Positions 14,519 through 24,466 are shown, counted from the first letter of the stretch. The stretch is 64,000 nucleotides of DNA from Methylovulum psychrotolerans (GCF_002923755.1 NZ_PGFZ01000001.1:267595-331594); one strand, 5' to 3'. A program made the numbers and translations. Notes: a model not told the origin generated them from the sequence alone.

Positions 14519-15351
14519 TGGTGACGGCAAAAACGGTTCTGATTACCGGCTGTTCCAGCGGTATCGGCTACGCGACCGCGCAAGTGCTGAAACAGCGCGG
14601 TCATCGGGTCTTCGCCACGGCGCGTAAACCCGACGATGTGGCGCGGTTGGCGGCGGAGGGCTTTACTGCGTTGCGCTTGGATTTGGCTGACAGTGCCAGT
14701 ATCCGGTCGGCGGTCGCCGAGCTGTTGGCGTTAACGGACGGCAGATTGGATGCGGTGTTTAATAATGCCGCGTTTGGCCAGCCTGGGGCGGTTGAGGATT
14801 TGGGGCGCGAGGTGTTGCGCCAGCAGTTTGAAACTAACGTCTTCGGCACCCAAGAGCTGACCAATTTGCTGATCCCGGTGATGCGCCGCCAAGGTTATGG
14901 CCGTATCATTTATAACAGCTCGGTATTGGGCTTGGTCGCCATGACCTATCGCGGTGCCTACAATGCCAGTAAGTTTGCTTTGGAAGGCCTTGCCGATACC
15001 TTGCGCTTGGAGTTGCACGGTACGGGTATCCATATTGCGCTGATAGAGCCGGGGCCTATACGCAGCGATTTCCGCAAAAACGCCTTTGCGCTGTATCAGG
15101 CCAATATCGACCCTAGCCAGAGTTACCACCACGGCACTTATCAGGCACTGGCGGCACGTTTGCAAAAACAAGGCCCCGCCGCCCCGTTTACCCTGCCTGC
15201 TGAGGCGGTGGCGGCAAAAGTCGTCCACGCTTTGGAAGCTAAGCGGCCAAAAATCCGTTATTACGTCACCTTCCCGACCTATTTGTTTGGGTTTTTAAAA
15301 CGGATATTGCCTGCGGCTTGGTTAGATGTGTTGTTAAGAAAAGCCGCCTGA
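14518..15351 (+). CDS. SDR family NAD(P)-dependent oxidoreductase
   Basis: A classical short-chain dehydrogenase of 277 aa. The cofactor motif TGCSSGIG is at residues 10-17, NNAAF near 81, a catalytic serine in YNSSVLG near 137, and the catalytic pair in YNASK near 153. The sequence pattern (MTYRGAYNASKFALEGLADTLRLEL) is of the group that acts on lipophilic or steroid-like substrates, but the substrate cannot be told. Start overlaps the stop of the DUF4124 gene. Confidence 0.9.
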   Translation: MVTAKTVLITGCSSGIGYATAQVLKQRGHRVFATARKPDDVARLAAEGFTALRLDLADSASIRSAVAELLALTDGRLDAVFNNAAFGQPGAVEDLGREVLRQQFETNVFGTQELTNLLIPVMRRQGYGRIIYNSSVLGLVAMTYRGAYNASKFALEGLADTLRLELHGTGIHIALIEPGPIRSDFRKNAFALYQANIDPSQSYHHGTYQALAARLQKQGPAAPFTLPAEAVAAKVVHALEAKRPKIRYYVTFPTYLFGFLKRILPAAWLDVLLRKAA

Positions 15352-15434
15352 GGGTGAGGCGTTAGCGGAACCTCGGCTAAGACTTTTCGGTCATTAAGGA
15401 CGATGGTTTTATTTTCCCGTTATTAGCGTCCTTT

Positions 15435-16337
15435 ATGAATTTTCTCGATATCCGCACCGATTTTGCGTTTAAGAAAGTCTTCGGCAGTGAAGGCTCGAAA
15501 GATATTTTATTGAGCTTTCTGAACGCTGTCCTCCCGTTTGACGATGGCAAGCGTATTACCGACCTGACCATTGTCGACCCGTATAACATCCCCATGCTCA
15601 AGGGCATGAAAGACACTTTTGTCGATGTCAAAGCGTTGCTTAGCGACGGCACCCGCGTCATTATTGAGATGCAGATCCTCAACCACGACGGTTTTGAGAA
15701 GCGGGTATTGTACAATGCGGCAAAAAACTATTCCGCGCAACTGGTTCAAGGCCAGGCCTACCATTTGTTGAATCCGGTCATTGCCCTGACCTTGACCGAT
15801 TTTGTCATGTTCCCCGATAGCCCGCGCCTGATGAACTGCTTTAAGCTGTTAGAAAAGCGTGATTTCATCGAATACTGCGATGATATTGAGCTGGTCTTTA
15901 TCGAGTTGCCCAAGTTTAACAAAACGGAGATGGAATTGGAGACCGAGCGGGACAACTGGCTGTATTTCATCAAAAATGCCGCTAAGCTGAACGATATACC
16001 AAAAAACTGCGGGCGGGATTTGGTAAAGGCCTTCGGGATAGCCAACGAAGCCAACCTAAGCCCCGAAGAGCTGGAACTGCAACACCGCAAGAGCGAATTT
16101 ATCGTCATTGTCCAGGCCAGTTTGGATATGGCGATCCGGCAAGGTAAGCAGGAGGGTATTGAGCTGGGCAAGCAGGAAGGCATTGAGCTGGGCAAGCAAG
16201 AAGGTATTGCTGAAAGCCGCCGGGCAATTGTGTTCAGCGCCCATCAGGCGGGCGTGCCGGTGGCGACGATTGCACAGATTGTGCAAATGGATAGTGCCGA
16301 CGTTATTGCCCTGCTAGCTTCTGCAATGCCGGATTGA
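15435..16337 (+). CDS. Rpn family recombination-promoting nuclease / putative transposase
   Basis: This 300-aa protein starts MNFLDIRTDFAFKKVFG, the signature of the Rpn/PD-(D/E)XK nuclease family (PDDEXK_2). The likely nuclease core is DTFVDVKALLSDGTRVIIEMQ (near 57-77), with the acid-Xn-E-x-Q arrangement of these enzymes. Near the C-terminus are three near-perfect copies of the 8-residue unit GKQEGIEL, a charged repeat common in this family. Such genes are mobile and variable, and their natural role is unsettled. It stands alone after the SDR gene. Confidence 0.85.
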   Translation: MNFLDIRTDFAFKKVFGSEGSKDILLSFLNAVLPFDDGKRITDLTIVDPYNIPMLKGMKDTFVDVKALLSDGTRVIIEMQILNHDGFEKRVLYNAAKNYSAQLVQGQAYHLLNPVIALTLTDFVMFPDSPRLMNCFKLLEKRDFIEYCDDIELVFIELPKFNKTEMELETERDNWLYFIKNAAKLNDIPKNCGRDLVKAFGIANEANLSPEELELQHRKSEFIVIVQASLDMAIRQGKQEGIELGKQEGIELGKQEGIAESRRAIVFSAHQAGVPVATIAQIVQMDSADVIALLASAMPD

Positions 16338-16502
16338 CGCGGCGGATTTACTGGGGGCGGCGGGTAGGGTGGGAAACGTTTTTTTGCTAAGCACCTTGGT
16401 TATTTGCGGGAAATTGGCTATGCTTAAGGTGGCTGTCGGTGCGGATGTTGCCGTTATTGCCCAGCGGATAGCCGCCAACATTAACTTAGGGGGGAAGGTG
16501 TT

Positions 16503-17315
16503 ATGCAGATTTTAGCTGACGAGCCGGTGAGTCTCGCCAAGATATTGGACATCAGCATTAAGCTGTATGTCGCCAGTTTTACTAAATGGATTAGTTTTAG
16601 CACGGTGTTAGGGCTGTTAAGCCTAGGCTTTAACTGGTTCATCAGACAACATACCTTGCCCGGAATGGCCGGTGCGGCGGCGTTAGCTGAAGTGGCTCCG
16701 TGGTTCTTCGGCATTATGGTAGCAGTGGTCGTGTGTTCTGCCGCAGGTTATGCGGCGATTATTTATCGCTTGGATAATGCCGCCCATCAGCGTCAAGACA
16801 GCTTTATGGAGGCTTTGCAACTGGGTATCAGAAAAACGCCATCCATCGTGTTGGCAACTTTCCTCTATATGTTGGCGGTGGGTATCGGAATGCTCTTGTT
16901 GCTGGTGCCGGCTGGTCTTTTGAGGTTGTCCCTAGGTGTCGGAACGCTCTTGTTGCTGGTGCCGGGTATCATACTGAGCTTATCGCTGTTATTTTATGTC
17001 AATTTTATTGTTTTGGATGCTAAGAGGGCTTATGAATCTTTAAAAGCCAGTTATGCCTTAGTGAAAGGCAATTGGTGGCGGACAGCAGGGGGGTTGACAG
17101 TGCCGACGGTGTTGCTGTCGCTGTTTTATTTTATTTTAATGAGGTCGTTGGGTTTTATTGTTAAATTTGCTGGCATTGATGGTATAGCTGAACTCATCAT
17201 TAATTTATTCTCCATTGCCTCTACGCCGTTTTTTTTGACGGTGATCTACGTCCAATTCCATGATCTGAAACTGCGCAAATCCGGTGCCGATTTGGCGGCG
17301 CGTTTGGCTGGATAA
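16503..17315 (+). CDS. Multi-pass membrane protein, first gene of the DUF58/MoxR locus
   Basis: The 270-aa protein has about five or six hydrophobic segments and a DAKRAYESLKASYALVKGNWW motif like the membrane domain of the YciC/glycerophosphodiester-phosphodiesterase group. Two near-identical stretches, GMLLLLVPAGLLRLSLGVG then GTLLLLVPGIILSLS, come from an internal DNA duplication (about 16887-16929 and 16938-16980). Its stop overlaps the start of the DUF4129 gene, so it belongs to the downstream operon. I cannot assign a function. Confidence 0.7.
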   Translation: MQILADEPVSLAKILDISIKLYVASFTKWISFSTVLGLLSLGFNWFIRQHTLPGMAGAAALAEVAPWFFGIMVAVVVCSAAGYAAIIYRLDNAAHQRQDSFMEALQLGIRKTPSIVLATFLYMLAVGIGMLLLLVPAGLLRLSLGVGTLLLLVPGIILSLSLLFYVNFIVLDAKRAYESLKASYALVKGNWWRTAGGLTVPTVLLSLFYFILMRSLGFIVKFAGIDGIAELIINLFSIASTPFFLTVIYVQFHDLKLRKSGADLAARLAG

Positions 17316-18184
17316 TGCGCTGGTTGCTCTTGTACCTGTGCTGTTTGGCAATGCCAGGGTACGCCGCGGATGCGGTGCGGGACTGCTTAAATGCCGTTCC
17401 GCCACAGTCGGGTAAGCCTGTGGATTTGACGCTGGCCTGTCCGGCATTGGTACAGCCTTGGCAAGCGTTGGTGGTGGCGCAAGCCGACAGCCATAGTGTG
17501 CAAGCGGGGCAATTGCAGTTTTGGGCGAAAGCCGAACAGCCTGTGCGTACAACTGCCCTTAACCTGGGCGGTCTTGACGGTATATTAGCGGGGATTTTTG
17601 ACCCCAGTGCCGAAGAAGCCCGAAAGCAGTGGTGGACACGATTTTTACAGTGGTTGGATAGCCTGAAAGGCAAAGATTACGATACCCAATTCCAGTGGTT
17701 TAGCGGTCTGTTGAACGGCATGACATTGTCTGATGAAACGTTGGCGCATTTGTTTTATGGCCTTATAGCGTTGCTGGTGTTGGTAACGTTAGGCTTGGTA
17801 TCGCATGAATTATGGCTGGCGGAGGTTTTTGCCCGCTGGTCGGGTGGGCGGCGCAAAGCTGACCAACAAACGGGCGTGGTGTTGGCGGCAGTTTCAGCCC
17901 CCTCGGATTTCGGCGGCTTAAGCCCGCCCCAGCAAATCGCCGCCTTATTGGCACAGGTGGTGGAGGCCTTGGCGGTGCGGGAAGCCATCCCGCGTGATGC
18001 GACGCTGACGTATCGGCAACTGCTCCGCCATCTTAAGCCAACCCGTGGGGTTAATCCGGCGGCGTTTACCGCTTTAGTCGCCACCGCCGAGCCGATTGTG
18101 TTCGGCCAACAAGCCGCCGATGCGCAAATCTTGGCGGCTTATCGGCGTGATGCCGAAGCCTTATTGGCTCAGCAGGTATCATGA
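17315..18184 (+). CDS. DUF4129 domain-containing membrane protein
   Basis: The 289-aa protein has a signal-like N-terminus, a central region, one membrane helix near 145-165 (LIALLVLVTLGLV), and a C-terminal cytoplasmic DUF4129-type domain (VREAIPRDATLTYRQLLRHLKP). It overlaps both neighbours by a few bases. DUF4129 genes regularly accompany MoxR and DUF58 genes, which supports the call. Confidence 0.75.
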   Translation: MRWLLLYLCCLAMPGYAADAVRDCLNAVPPQSGKPVDLTLACPALVQPWQALVVAQADSHSVQAGQLQFWAKAEQPVRTTALNLGGLDGILAGIFDPSAEEARKQWWTRFLQWLDSLKGKDYDTQFQWFSGLLNGMTLSDETLAHLFYGLIALLVLVTLGLVSHELWLAEVFARWSGGRRKADQQTGVVLAAVSAPSDFGGLSPPQQIAALLAQVVEALAVREAIPRDATLTYRQLLRHLKPTRGVNPAAFTALVATAEPIVFGQQAADAQILAAYRRDAEALLAQQVS

Positions 18185-19554
18185 AAGATCGCTTGTTTAC
18201 CTTCGCTTTGGCGGTGGCGGCCTTGGTCGCGGTCGTTTTTCTGTTATCCCCGTCTGAGAGGCAGCAACTTATTTCCGTACCGAGTACGGAGGACAGCGGA
18301 CGGGACGGCCTGAAAGGGCTGTTGGTGTGGTTACAGCGCGAGCAAGTGCCTAGCAGCAGTTTCCGTCAGCCTTATACGGCATTGTTGCAGCATCCCGATC
18401 AGGCGGCTAGTGGTAATGTATTGCTGATGAGCCTGCCTTCGCACAAAGACATCTCCCGCGCCGAATGGGCGGCTCTGGCTAAGTGGCTGGCTAAAGGCAA
18501 TACGGTCTTGGTGATGGCGGCCGCTTACCAGTATCCCGCTTGGTCGATGTATCGTGACTGTTTTTGCAAAATAAACAGCCTGTTATCACTACAGCATTGG
18601 CGGCTTGCTCGAGAAGGGCACAAGGATGCTAAGTCAGATGAGGATGAAGATGACAACGCCGCAGACCATGCACCCGTCGCCCCTGCGGAGCCGTTGCCAC
18701 CTAAAGCCCCGCCGGTTAAGCCAGAATCTGCTAAACCTAAGCCAGAAACCTTTCAAGGCGTTGTGAACCAAATGCGGGATGCTATCAGTGCCGCGCTGAA
18801 GCCGCAGACGCTAGTGCCGCTGCCCGGTGTGCCGTGGTTGGCGGATCTGCACGGTGCGGAAGCGGACATCGCGGCCTCTCTGTTAGAGAGCCCTTGGCAA
18901 TTGGCGAGTGACAGCTCAGATAATCTGGCGTTACGGCTACTAACCCTCCAAGGGACAGACACGACAGTGGCTTGGCAAATCAGTGCGGAACAAGGGCAGA
19001 TCCTGTTAGTGCTGATCCCGGACTTATTCAGCAACCGTCTCCTTAACCATGCCGATAATGCCCGGTTATTCGACCATCTGCTCGCCCAAACCTTAGCCCC
19101 CGGCGGGCAGGTGTTGTTTGACGATTACCATTTTGGCCTTTCGGCACTTTACGATCCCCAGCATTTTTTTAGTGACAGCCGTTTGCATCAGAGCCTGTTT
19201 TGCTTAGGCTTGCTGTGGCTGTTGTATGTACTGGGTTATACCAACCGTTTAGCGCCGGTGCGCAGCCGTACACCCGCGTTATCGGCACAGGATTTTATCA
19301 TTGTCACAGCGGAATTTTTCGCCCGCCGCTTGCCCCCGCGCCAACTGGCGCACGCGTTGGTCAAGCATTTGCTGCAAGATGTGTGTCAGCAACGCCATTT
19401 GCCCGACGAGGCCGCTGCCCTCGCTTGGTTAGGCCAACATAGCCGGATCAGCGCCGGGCAATTGGCGGCCCTTAAGCAAGCCTACGCCGGACAGCGGCTA
19501 GCGTTAATCCCCTTAACCCATACCCTTACTTACATCAGGACAGTGACTTTATGA
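18181..19554 (+). CDS. DUF4350 domain-containing membrane protein
   Basis: The 457-aa protein has an N-terminal membrane anchor, a DUF4350-like domain (STEDSGRDGLKGLLVWLQRE...LMSLPSHKDISRAEW), a Pro/Ala/Lys/Asp-rich linker near 155-195, and a second membrane helix near 345 (LFCLGLLWLLYVLGY). It lies between the DUF4129 and MoxR genes with 4-base overlaps, as is usual for this conserved locus. Exact role unknown. Confidence 0.75.
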   Translation: MKDRLFTFALAVAALVAVVFLLSPSERQQLISVPSTEDSGRDGLKGLLVWLQREQVPSSSFRQPYTALLQHPDQAASGNVLLMSLPSHKDISRAEWAALAKWLAKGNTVLVMAAAYQYPAWSMYRDCFCKINSLLSLQHWRLAREGHKDAKSDEDEDDNAADHAPVAPAEPLPPKAPPVKPESAKPKPETFQGVVNQMRDAISAALKPQTLVPLPGVPWLADLHGAEADIAASLLESPWQLASDSSDNLALRLLTLQGTDTTVAWQISAEQGQILLVLIPDLFSNRLLNHADNARLFDHLLAQTLAPGGQVLFDDYHFGLSALYDPQHFFSDSRLHQSLFCLGLLWLLYVLGYTNRLAPVRSRTPALSAQDFIIVTAEFFARRLPPRQLAHALVKHLLQDVCQQRHLPDEAAALAWLGQHSRISAGQLAALKQAYAGQRLALIPLTHTLTYIRTVTL

Positions 19555-20519
19555 CTAGCAATGCGGCGCAACAATTGGAGCAACACCTGCGGCAAGAACT
19601 CGGCAAAGTGGTGTTCGGTATGGACGATACCTTGCATGGGCTGGTGATTGCTTGGTTGGCGAACGGGCATGTGTTGTTGGAAGGGGTGCCGGGCTTGGGT
19701 AAGACCTTGTTGGCAAAAGCCTTGGCGCAATTGATCGGCGGCAGTTTTGGCCGTATTCAAGGCACGGCGGATTTGATGCCCACCGATATGACGGGACTGC
19801 ATGTGTTTAACAGCCACCAAAACAGTTTTGATTTTGTTCCGGGGCCCTTGTTTAACCAAGTGGTGTTGGTCGATGAGATTAACCGTACGGGGCCGAAAAC
19901 CCAATCGGCTTTATTGCAGGCGATGGAAGAGAATTTTGTCACCATTGATCGGCAAACGTATGCGTTGGCGGCGGGGTTTTTTCTGATTGCCGCGCAAAAC
20001 CCTTATGATTTTGAAGGTGTGTATCCGCTGTTGGAATCCCAGCTTGACCGTTTTTTAATCCGTCTATTACTGGGCTATCCTGATGCCGACACCGAAATGG
20101 CGGTGCTGAGCCGTTACGATAAGCCGGGCGGCGGGCATGGTGCGGTGTTGCCGACTATCTGCGCGTTGCCGGACGGCCTGTTGGCGCAAGCCCGCGCCGA
20201 AGCGGCGGCGGTGCATGTGGATACGTCGTTATACCAGTATGTTGTGCAAGTGGCGGCGGCTAGCCGCAACCATCCGCGTTTAAGCTTGGGGCTGTCCACG
20301 CGCGGGGCGTTGTCGGTGATGCGTTGCGCCCGCGTTGAAGCGGCTTTGCAGGGGCGCAGTTATCTACTGCCGGATGATATTAAAACCGTCGCGCCGTGGG
20401 TGGTCGGGCATCGGTTGTTGCCGACCGCCGAGGCGATGCTGGAAGGGTATACGGCATTGCAAATCTATCAGGAATTGGATAGCCAGATTGCCGTGCCGCG
20501 TAGCGGGGCGGCGGGCTAA
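19551..20519 (+). CDS. MoxR family AAA+ ATPase
   Basis: MoxR proteins are AAA+ chaperone-like ATPases that help mature or activate protein complexes, often working with VWA or DUF58 partners. The 322-aa protein has Walker A GVPGLGKTLLAKAL (near 43), Walker B VVLVDEINRTGPKTQSALLQAMEE (near 104), and sensor 1 AAQNPYDFEG. Both ends overlap neighbouring genes, so expression is coupled with the DUF4350 and DUF58 genes. Confidence 0.93.
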   Translation: MTSNAAQQLEQHLRQELGKVVFGMDDTLHGLVIAWLANGHVLLEGVPGLGKTLLAKALAQLIGGSFGRIQGTADLMPTDMTGLHVFNSHQNSFDFVPGPLFNQVVLVDEINRTGPKTQSALLQAMEENFVTIDRQTYALAAGFFLIAAQNPYDFEGVYPLLESQLDRFLIRLLLGYPDADTEMAVLSRYDKPGGGHGAVLPTICALPDGLLAQARAEAAAVHVDTSLYQYVVQVAAASRNHPRLSLGLSTRGALSVMRCARVEAALQGRSYLLPDDIKTVAPWVVGHRLLPTAEAMLEGYTALQIYQELDSQIAVPRSGAAG

Positions 20520-21817
20520 TGTCCTTATCCCGCTGGGCGTTTATCATCGGCACGGCGATTATCGCGGTGGCGGTGTTGGGGATTTGGTTGGGTGAGCCTT
20601 GGGCAGGGGTCTGGCGTTGGCCGACCTTAGTGGTGTTGATGTTGCTGGTTTGGGAGCGGTTACGCTTGCCGCCAAGTTTGGTGATTAGTCGGCACATCCC
20701 TAAAACGGTCGCCTTAGGTGAGCCGGTCAATTACACGCTAAGCGTCGCCAACCCGTCGGCTAGGGTGTTGCAGATAGAGACCCAAGCCGATTATCCGACC
20801 GCTCTGGTGGCGGATAACGCCTTGCAAGCATGGCGTGTTGCTGCCGATGAGCAACAAAGCCGAGTGTTTAGCATCACCCCGACACAGTTGGGGGCGGCGG
20901 CGTTGGGTAGCTTGTATGTGCGGCAACTGGGCGGCTTTGGCTTATGCTGGTGGACACGTCCGCTGACTGAGGCCGTGGCGTTTACCGTGGAACCTGTGCG
21001 TTTGACTGCCCACGCTAACCTAGCTGGGCGGCGCGACGCGGGCAACCGTTATAGCCGCCAGCCGCACAGCAGCGGCGTGGAGTTGCTGGAGTTGCGCGAT
21101 TATCGGCAGGGTGATAGCTTGCGCAGTATGGATTGGAAGGCCACTGCCCGGCGCGGTAAGCCGATTGTCCGCAGTTTTACCCGCGAACACCGTTTGGAAA
21201 TGGTCGTGGTGGTGGATTGCGGGCGCGGTAGCCGTCTCCAATGTGGGCGTTTAGGGCGTTTGCAGCACAGCGTCAATGTCGCGGCAAAACTCAGTGAGTT
21301 TGCCGCCTTGCAGGGCGACCGGATTGCTTGTCTGGTTTATGCGCAACAGCCGTTGGGGCAAACCCCTTTGGCGGGCGGGTGGGCGGCGGTCAAACAGGTG
21401 CGCCAGCTTTTAGGACAAGCGGCGGCGACTAACGAAACCAGTAATGCCTTAAATGCCGCGTTGGCGGTGAAGCAACTGCTGAAGCGGCGCGGCTTAGTGG
21501 TGTTTTTAACAGAAATCGAGCAGCCTGGGGCGGCGGCGCAATTGCTGCAAGCCGCACAGTTATTGGCGGGTAAGCATCAGGTGTTGGTGGCGAGTTTGGA
21601 TGACCCGACCATCGGTGCGGCCTTAAGCCTCCCCGCCCGCCACTGGCAAGACCCGTATCGGCATTTCGCCACCTTGGAGTACCAACGTGGCCGCGCCCTG
21701 ACCCGCCAACAACTGCAACGCACCGGGGTGGCTATTATTAGCGCCGTGCCTGAGCAGTTAGATCAGCAGATATTGACGTATTATCAAAACCATCGGGAGC
21801 GCATTGGTGGGGCGTGA
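20519..21817 (+). CDS. DUF58 domain-containing protein
   Basis: A 432-aa protein with two N-terminal membrane helices followed by the DUF58 signature VELLELRDYRQGDSLRSMDWKATAR (near 180-204) and a VWA-like segment (MVVVVDCGRGSR). DUF58 proteins are encoded with MoxR ATPases and are presumed partners. The start overlaps the MoxR stop by one base. Confidence 0.88.
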   Translation: MSLSRWAFIIGTAIIAVAVLGIWLGEPWAGVWRWPTLVVLMLLVWERLRLPPSLVISRHIPKTVALGEPVNYTLSVANPSARVLQIETQADYPTALVADNALQAWRVAADEQQSRVFSITPTQLGAAALGSLYVRQLGGFGLCWWTRPLTEAVAFTVEPVRLTAHANLAGRRDAGNRYSRQPHSSGVELLELRDYRQGDSLRSMDWKATARRGKPIVRSFTREHRLEMVVVVDCGRGSRLQCGRLGRLQHSVNVAAKLSEFAALQGDRIACLVYAQQPLGQTPLAGGWAAVKQVRQLLGQAAATNETSNALNAALAVKQLLKRRGLVVFLTEIEQPGAAAQLLQAAQLLAGKHQVLVASLDDPTIGAALSLPARHWQDPYRHFATLEYQRGRALTRQQLQRTGVAIISAVPEQLDQQILTYYQNHRERIGGA

Positions 21818-21859
21818 CGGAAGGGTTGCTTGCGGCTTAGTGTCTGTGTACGCGCTATC

Positions 21860-21884
21860 GTGCAATGGCTAAAAGCCATTGCAC
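21860..21884. repeat. Perfect small hairpin (possible terminator or REP element)
   Basis: An 11-bp perfect stem GTGCAATGGCT/AGCCATTGCAC with a 3-nt loop lies between the DUF58 and RDD genes. There is no T-run, so it is more likely a palindromic repeat or mRNA stabiliser than a rho-independent terminator. Confidence 0.55.
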
Positions 21885-21951
21885 TCCACTCTGGGCCGTA
21901 TTTTTTAACCTTAAACAAGGCTGCCTGGCCTAATGATGAGAAGCATAAGTT

Positions 21952-22713
21952 ATGCAGCAACCCCCCAAACCGCAAGCTGGATTATTTAACCGCTTAGAAG
22001 TACAGTCGCCCGATGCCTTAGACTATCAATTGGACATTGCCGGACTAGGGGCGCGTAGCCATGCCTTTATCATTGATTTGCATATCCGCTTCTTGTTGGC
22101 TTTGACGTGGGTGCTGTTGGTGAGTGGGGGAATATCTTTGTTGGATCAACTGCATAGCTTGCCTAGGTACGGTTGGATGTCGTCAAGGCAACTGATCGTT
22201 CTTCTCCCGGCGTTTTGCCTGTATTTTCTCTATCATCCGGTGCTGGAAGTGCTGATGGCGGGCCGTACCCCCGGCAAACGTATGGCGGGGGTACGTTTAG
22301 TCAACCACCTCGGCCATACCCCCAGCATCGGGGCTATTCTGCTCAGGAATGTGTTGCGGATGGTTGATGCGTTGCCCGGCATTTATTTGGTGGGGTTATT
22401 AGCGGTGGCCTTTACCCGCGATAAGGTGCGGATCGGCGATTTGGCGGCTGATCTGGTGTTGGTCTATGACAACCGCCTCCCGGCGAAAACCTTGGAACAA
22501 ATGACCCGCTTGGCGTTGTCGTCTGATTTGTCGGGCGACGACCAAGCCTTGTTGCTGGATTTGCTTAAACGTTGGGATGGCTTGTCGGTCGAGGTGCGGA
22601 TACGCTTTGCCGGGCAGTTTCTGGCGCGTATCGGCCAACCGATGCCGCCGCCTGACGCTAAGCCGGATCTGGCGTTTAAAAAGGCCTTAGAAAAGCTTTT
22701 ACCCCCTTCTTGA
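21952..22713 (+). CDS. RDD family membrane protein
   Basis: A 253-aa protein with an RDD domain: conserved charged residues around RSHAFIIDLHIRFLL, the second helix with GRTPGKRMAGVRLV, and the third RNVLRMVDALPGIYLVG. The C-terminal about 90 residues are soluble. It is followed 7 bp later by the SpoIIM-like gene and is part of the MoxR/DUF58 neighbourhood, where RDD and SpoIIM genes are frequent companions. Confidence 0.85.
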   Translation: MQQPPKPQAGLFNRLEVQSPDALDYQLDIAGLGARSHAFIIDLHIRFLLALTWVLLVSGGISLLDQLHSLPRYGWMSSRQLIVLLPAFCLYFLYHPVLEVLMAGRTPGKRMAGVRLVNHLGHTPSIGAILLRNVLRMVDALPGIYLVGLLAVAFTRDKVRIGDLAADLVLVYDNRLPAKTLEQMTRLALSSDLSGDDQALLLDLLKRWDGLSVEVRIRFAGQFLARIGQPMPPPDAKPDLAFKKALEKLLPPS

Positions 22714-22720
22714 GGTAGCT

Positions 22721-23710
22721 ATGGATACATCCCAGCAAGCCCTGACCCATTGGTTGACCGCGCGTAAAGTCCATTGGGATGCCTTGGAAGCCCAGCTTAA
22801 GCCTCAGCAAAGCCCCTCTGAACAACCTTTGGCTGAAGCCCGCGAGCTGTTGGTGGGCTATCGCGGCGTGATGAACGACTTGTCGCTGGCGCGGCGGCTA
22901 CAGGGAACGGCCTTGATCACCCGCTATTTGGAAAATCTTTTTTTAAAAACTCACGAGGAACTGTACCGCCCCGCGCCCCATTTTTGGGGTAGGTTGGGGG
23001 ATTTGTACCATATCGACGTGCCGTTGCTGATGCGCCGGATGCAGAGGGCCTTATACGCTTCGCTGGCGGTGTTTGTCGTCGCCTTGCTGGTCGGTTGGGT
23101 CTTGGTCAGCGCGTACCCGGAACTGATTAACCTGTTTGCCTCGCCCGCGATGATCCGCGAAGTCCACGCCGGACGTTTGTGGACGGATGGTTTGCTCAAT
23201 GTGGCGCCGTCGTCGTTATTGTCGGTCGGCATCGCCGCCAATAATATCAGTGTGACGTTATTATCTTTTGGCTTGGGGGTTTTTTATGGGGTCGGTACCT
23301 TGTACATGATCGGCATTAACGGCCTGATGCTGGGCGGCGCGTTTGCTTTTGCCGCCAGTTATGGCTTGGACGGGCGGCTGTTCGCTTTTATTATCGGCCA
23401 TGGCGTGGTTGAGCTCAGCGTTATCATCATCGCCGGGGGCTTGGGGTTGCAACTGGGCGAGGCTTTAATCCGTCCGGGTACGCGCAGCCGCTTACAGGCG
23501 TTTCAGGCCACTTGCACCGATACGGGTAAAGTTCTCCTGGCCGCCACGCCGTTTTTGCTGGTGGCGGGCATTATCGAGGGCTTTGTCTCGCCTAACCCGC
23601 TGTTTGGCATGATGCCGAGGGTGTTGATGGGGCTGGGTAGCGGTACGCTGTTTTGGCTGGTGATGTTGTATGGTTTACCTTGGCGTAGAGGTAAGTTTGT
23701 GCGCGGTTAA
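22721..23710 (+). CDS. Stage II sporulation protein M-like membrane protein
   Basis: The 329-aa protein is of the SpoIIM/DUF95 family: several membrane helices, with the conserved pattern NNISVTLLSFGLGVFYGVGTLYMIGINGLMLGGAFAF and HGVVELSVIIIAGGLG. In non-spore-formers such genes travel with RDD, MoxR and DUF58 genes, as here. The organism is not expected to sporulate; the name reflects homology only. Confidence 0.85.
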   Translation: MDTSQQALTHWLTARKVHWDALEAQLKPQQSPSEQPLAEARELLVGYRGVMNDLSLARRLQGTALITRYLENLFLKTHEELYRPAPHFWGRLGDLYHIDVPLLMRRMQRALYASLAVFVVALLVGWVLVSAYPELINLFASPAMIREVHAGRLWTDGLLNVAPSSLLSVGIAANNISVTLLSFGLGVFYGVGTLYMIGINGLMLGGAFAFAASYGLDGRLFAFIIGHGVVELSVIIIAGGLGLQLGEALIRPGTRSRLQAFQATCTDTGKVLLAATPFLLVAGIIEGFVSPNPLFGMMPRVLMGLGSGTLFWLVMLYGLPWRRGKFVRG

Positions 23711-23894
23711 GTATTGGGCTTGTGTTGTGTTTGTCGGTGATTGTGTAAGCCGTGCCTCAATACCATTAAGCCAAGTAGAATTAACTGTCCGACTGCCACC
23801 AGTCCCCACCCTTGTGGCGGAGTCTGTCGAAGAGGGGGCACGAACGGATTAACGGGCGCCACATCATCTTAAGAATGGCTTGAAGCTACGGATT

Positions 23895-24239
23895 TCAATA
23901 CTGTCCATAATAACCAGGAGAGCCGGAGTAGCCCGATGAGTTGGAGTAACCAGAGTAACCAGGAGAGCCATAATAACCAGAATTGTATTGGTTCATATCC
24001 CTAGCCCTGTCATACATAGCCTCTTCCCGGCGTATCTCGTTCTTCATGGCTTCGTCATACTGAATGATTTGTTGGGCCGCCCTAAAATCACCTTCCCTCA
24101 CTTCATGCATGACGCTAGCTTGCTCTTGCGCGTTAATGTTGGCCATTTCCCTATAGGCCATTTCGTCAACCGCATCGTAGGCCATTACTGGGCCGCTGGC
24201 ACACATCATTATAAAACCGATTATTACTATTTTTTTCAT
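23895..24239 (-). CDS. Small secreted Gly/Tyr/Ser-rich protein
   Basis: ATG at 24239, with GCGAGG upstream, gives a 114-aa protein with a signal peptide (MKKIVIIGFIMMCASGPVMA), a charged helical middle (EMAYREMANINAQEQASVMHE), and a C-terminal tail of Tyr-Gly-Ser-Pro repeats (GYSGSPGYYGQY). The tail is coded by short tandem repeats. A longer frame extends to 24305 but would spoil the signal peptide. Unknown function; no similarity recognised. Confidence 0.6.
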   Translation of the reverse strand: MKKIVIIGFIMMCASGPVMAYDAVDEMAYREMANINAQEQASVMHEVREGDFRAAQQIIQYDEAMKNEIRREEAMYDRARDMNQYNSGYYGSPGYSGYSNSSGYSGSPGYYGQY

Positions 24240-24466
24240 AGCTAAAAATCCTCGCTCAAACATCAATTGTGCTGAAAAGTTATTAAGTTGGAGCCAGTTT
24301 CTCATAGCTAAGCTGAACTGTTGCTTAATGCTTTAGACTTTTTGATTTTCCTTTGATTATGCGGAACTTAACAACCACCTACTTTCAGTAGGTGTCGGAG
24401 GGTCAATTATGTTATGCCTCTGTTTTTTTACAGACTCATGCCAAATAAACACCGCTATTTGCCCAG

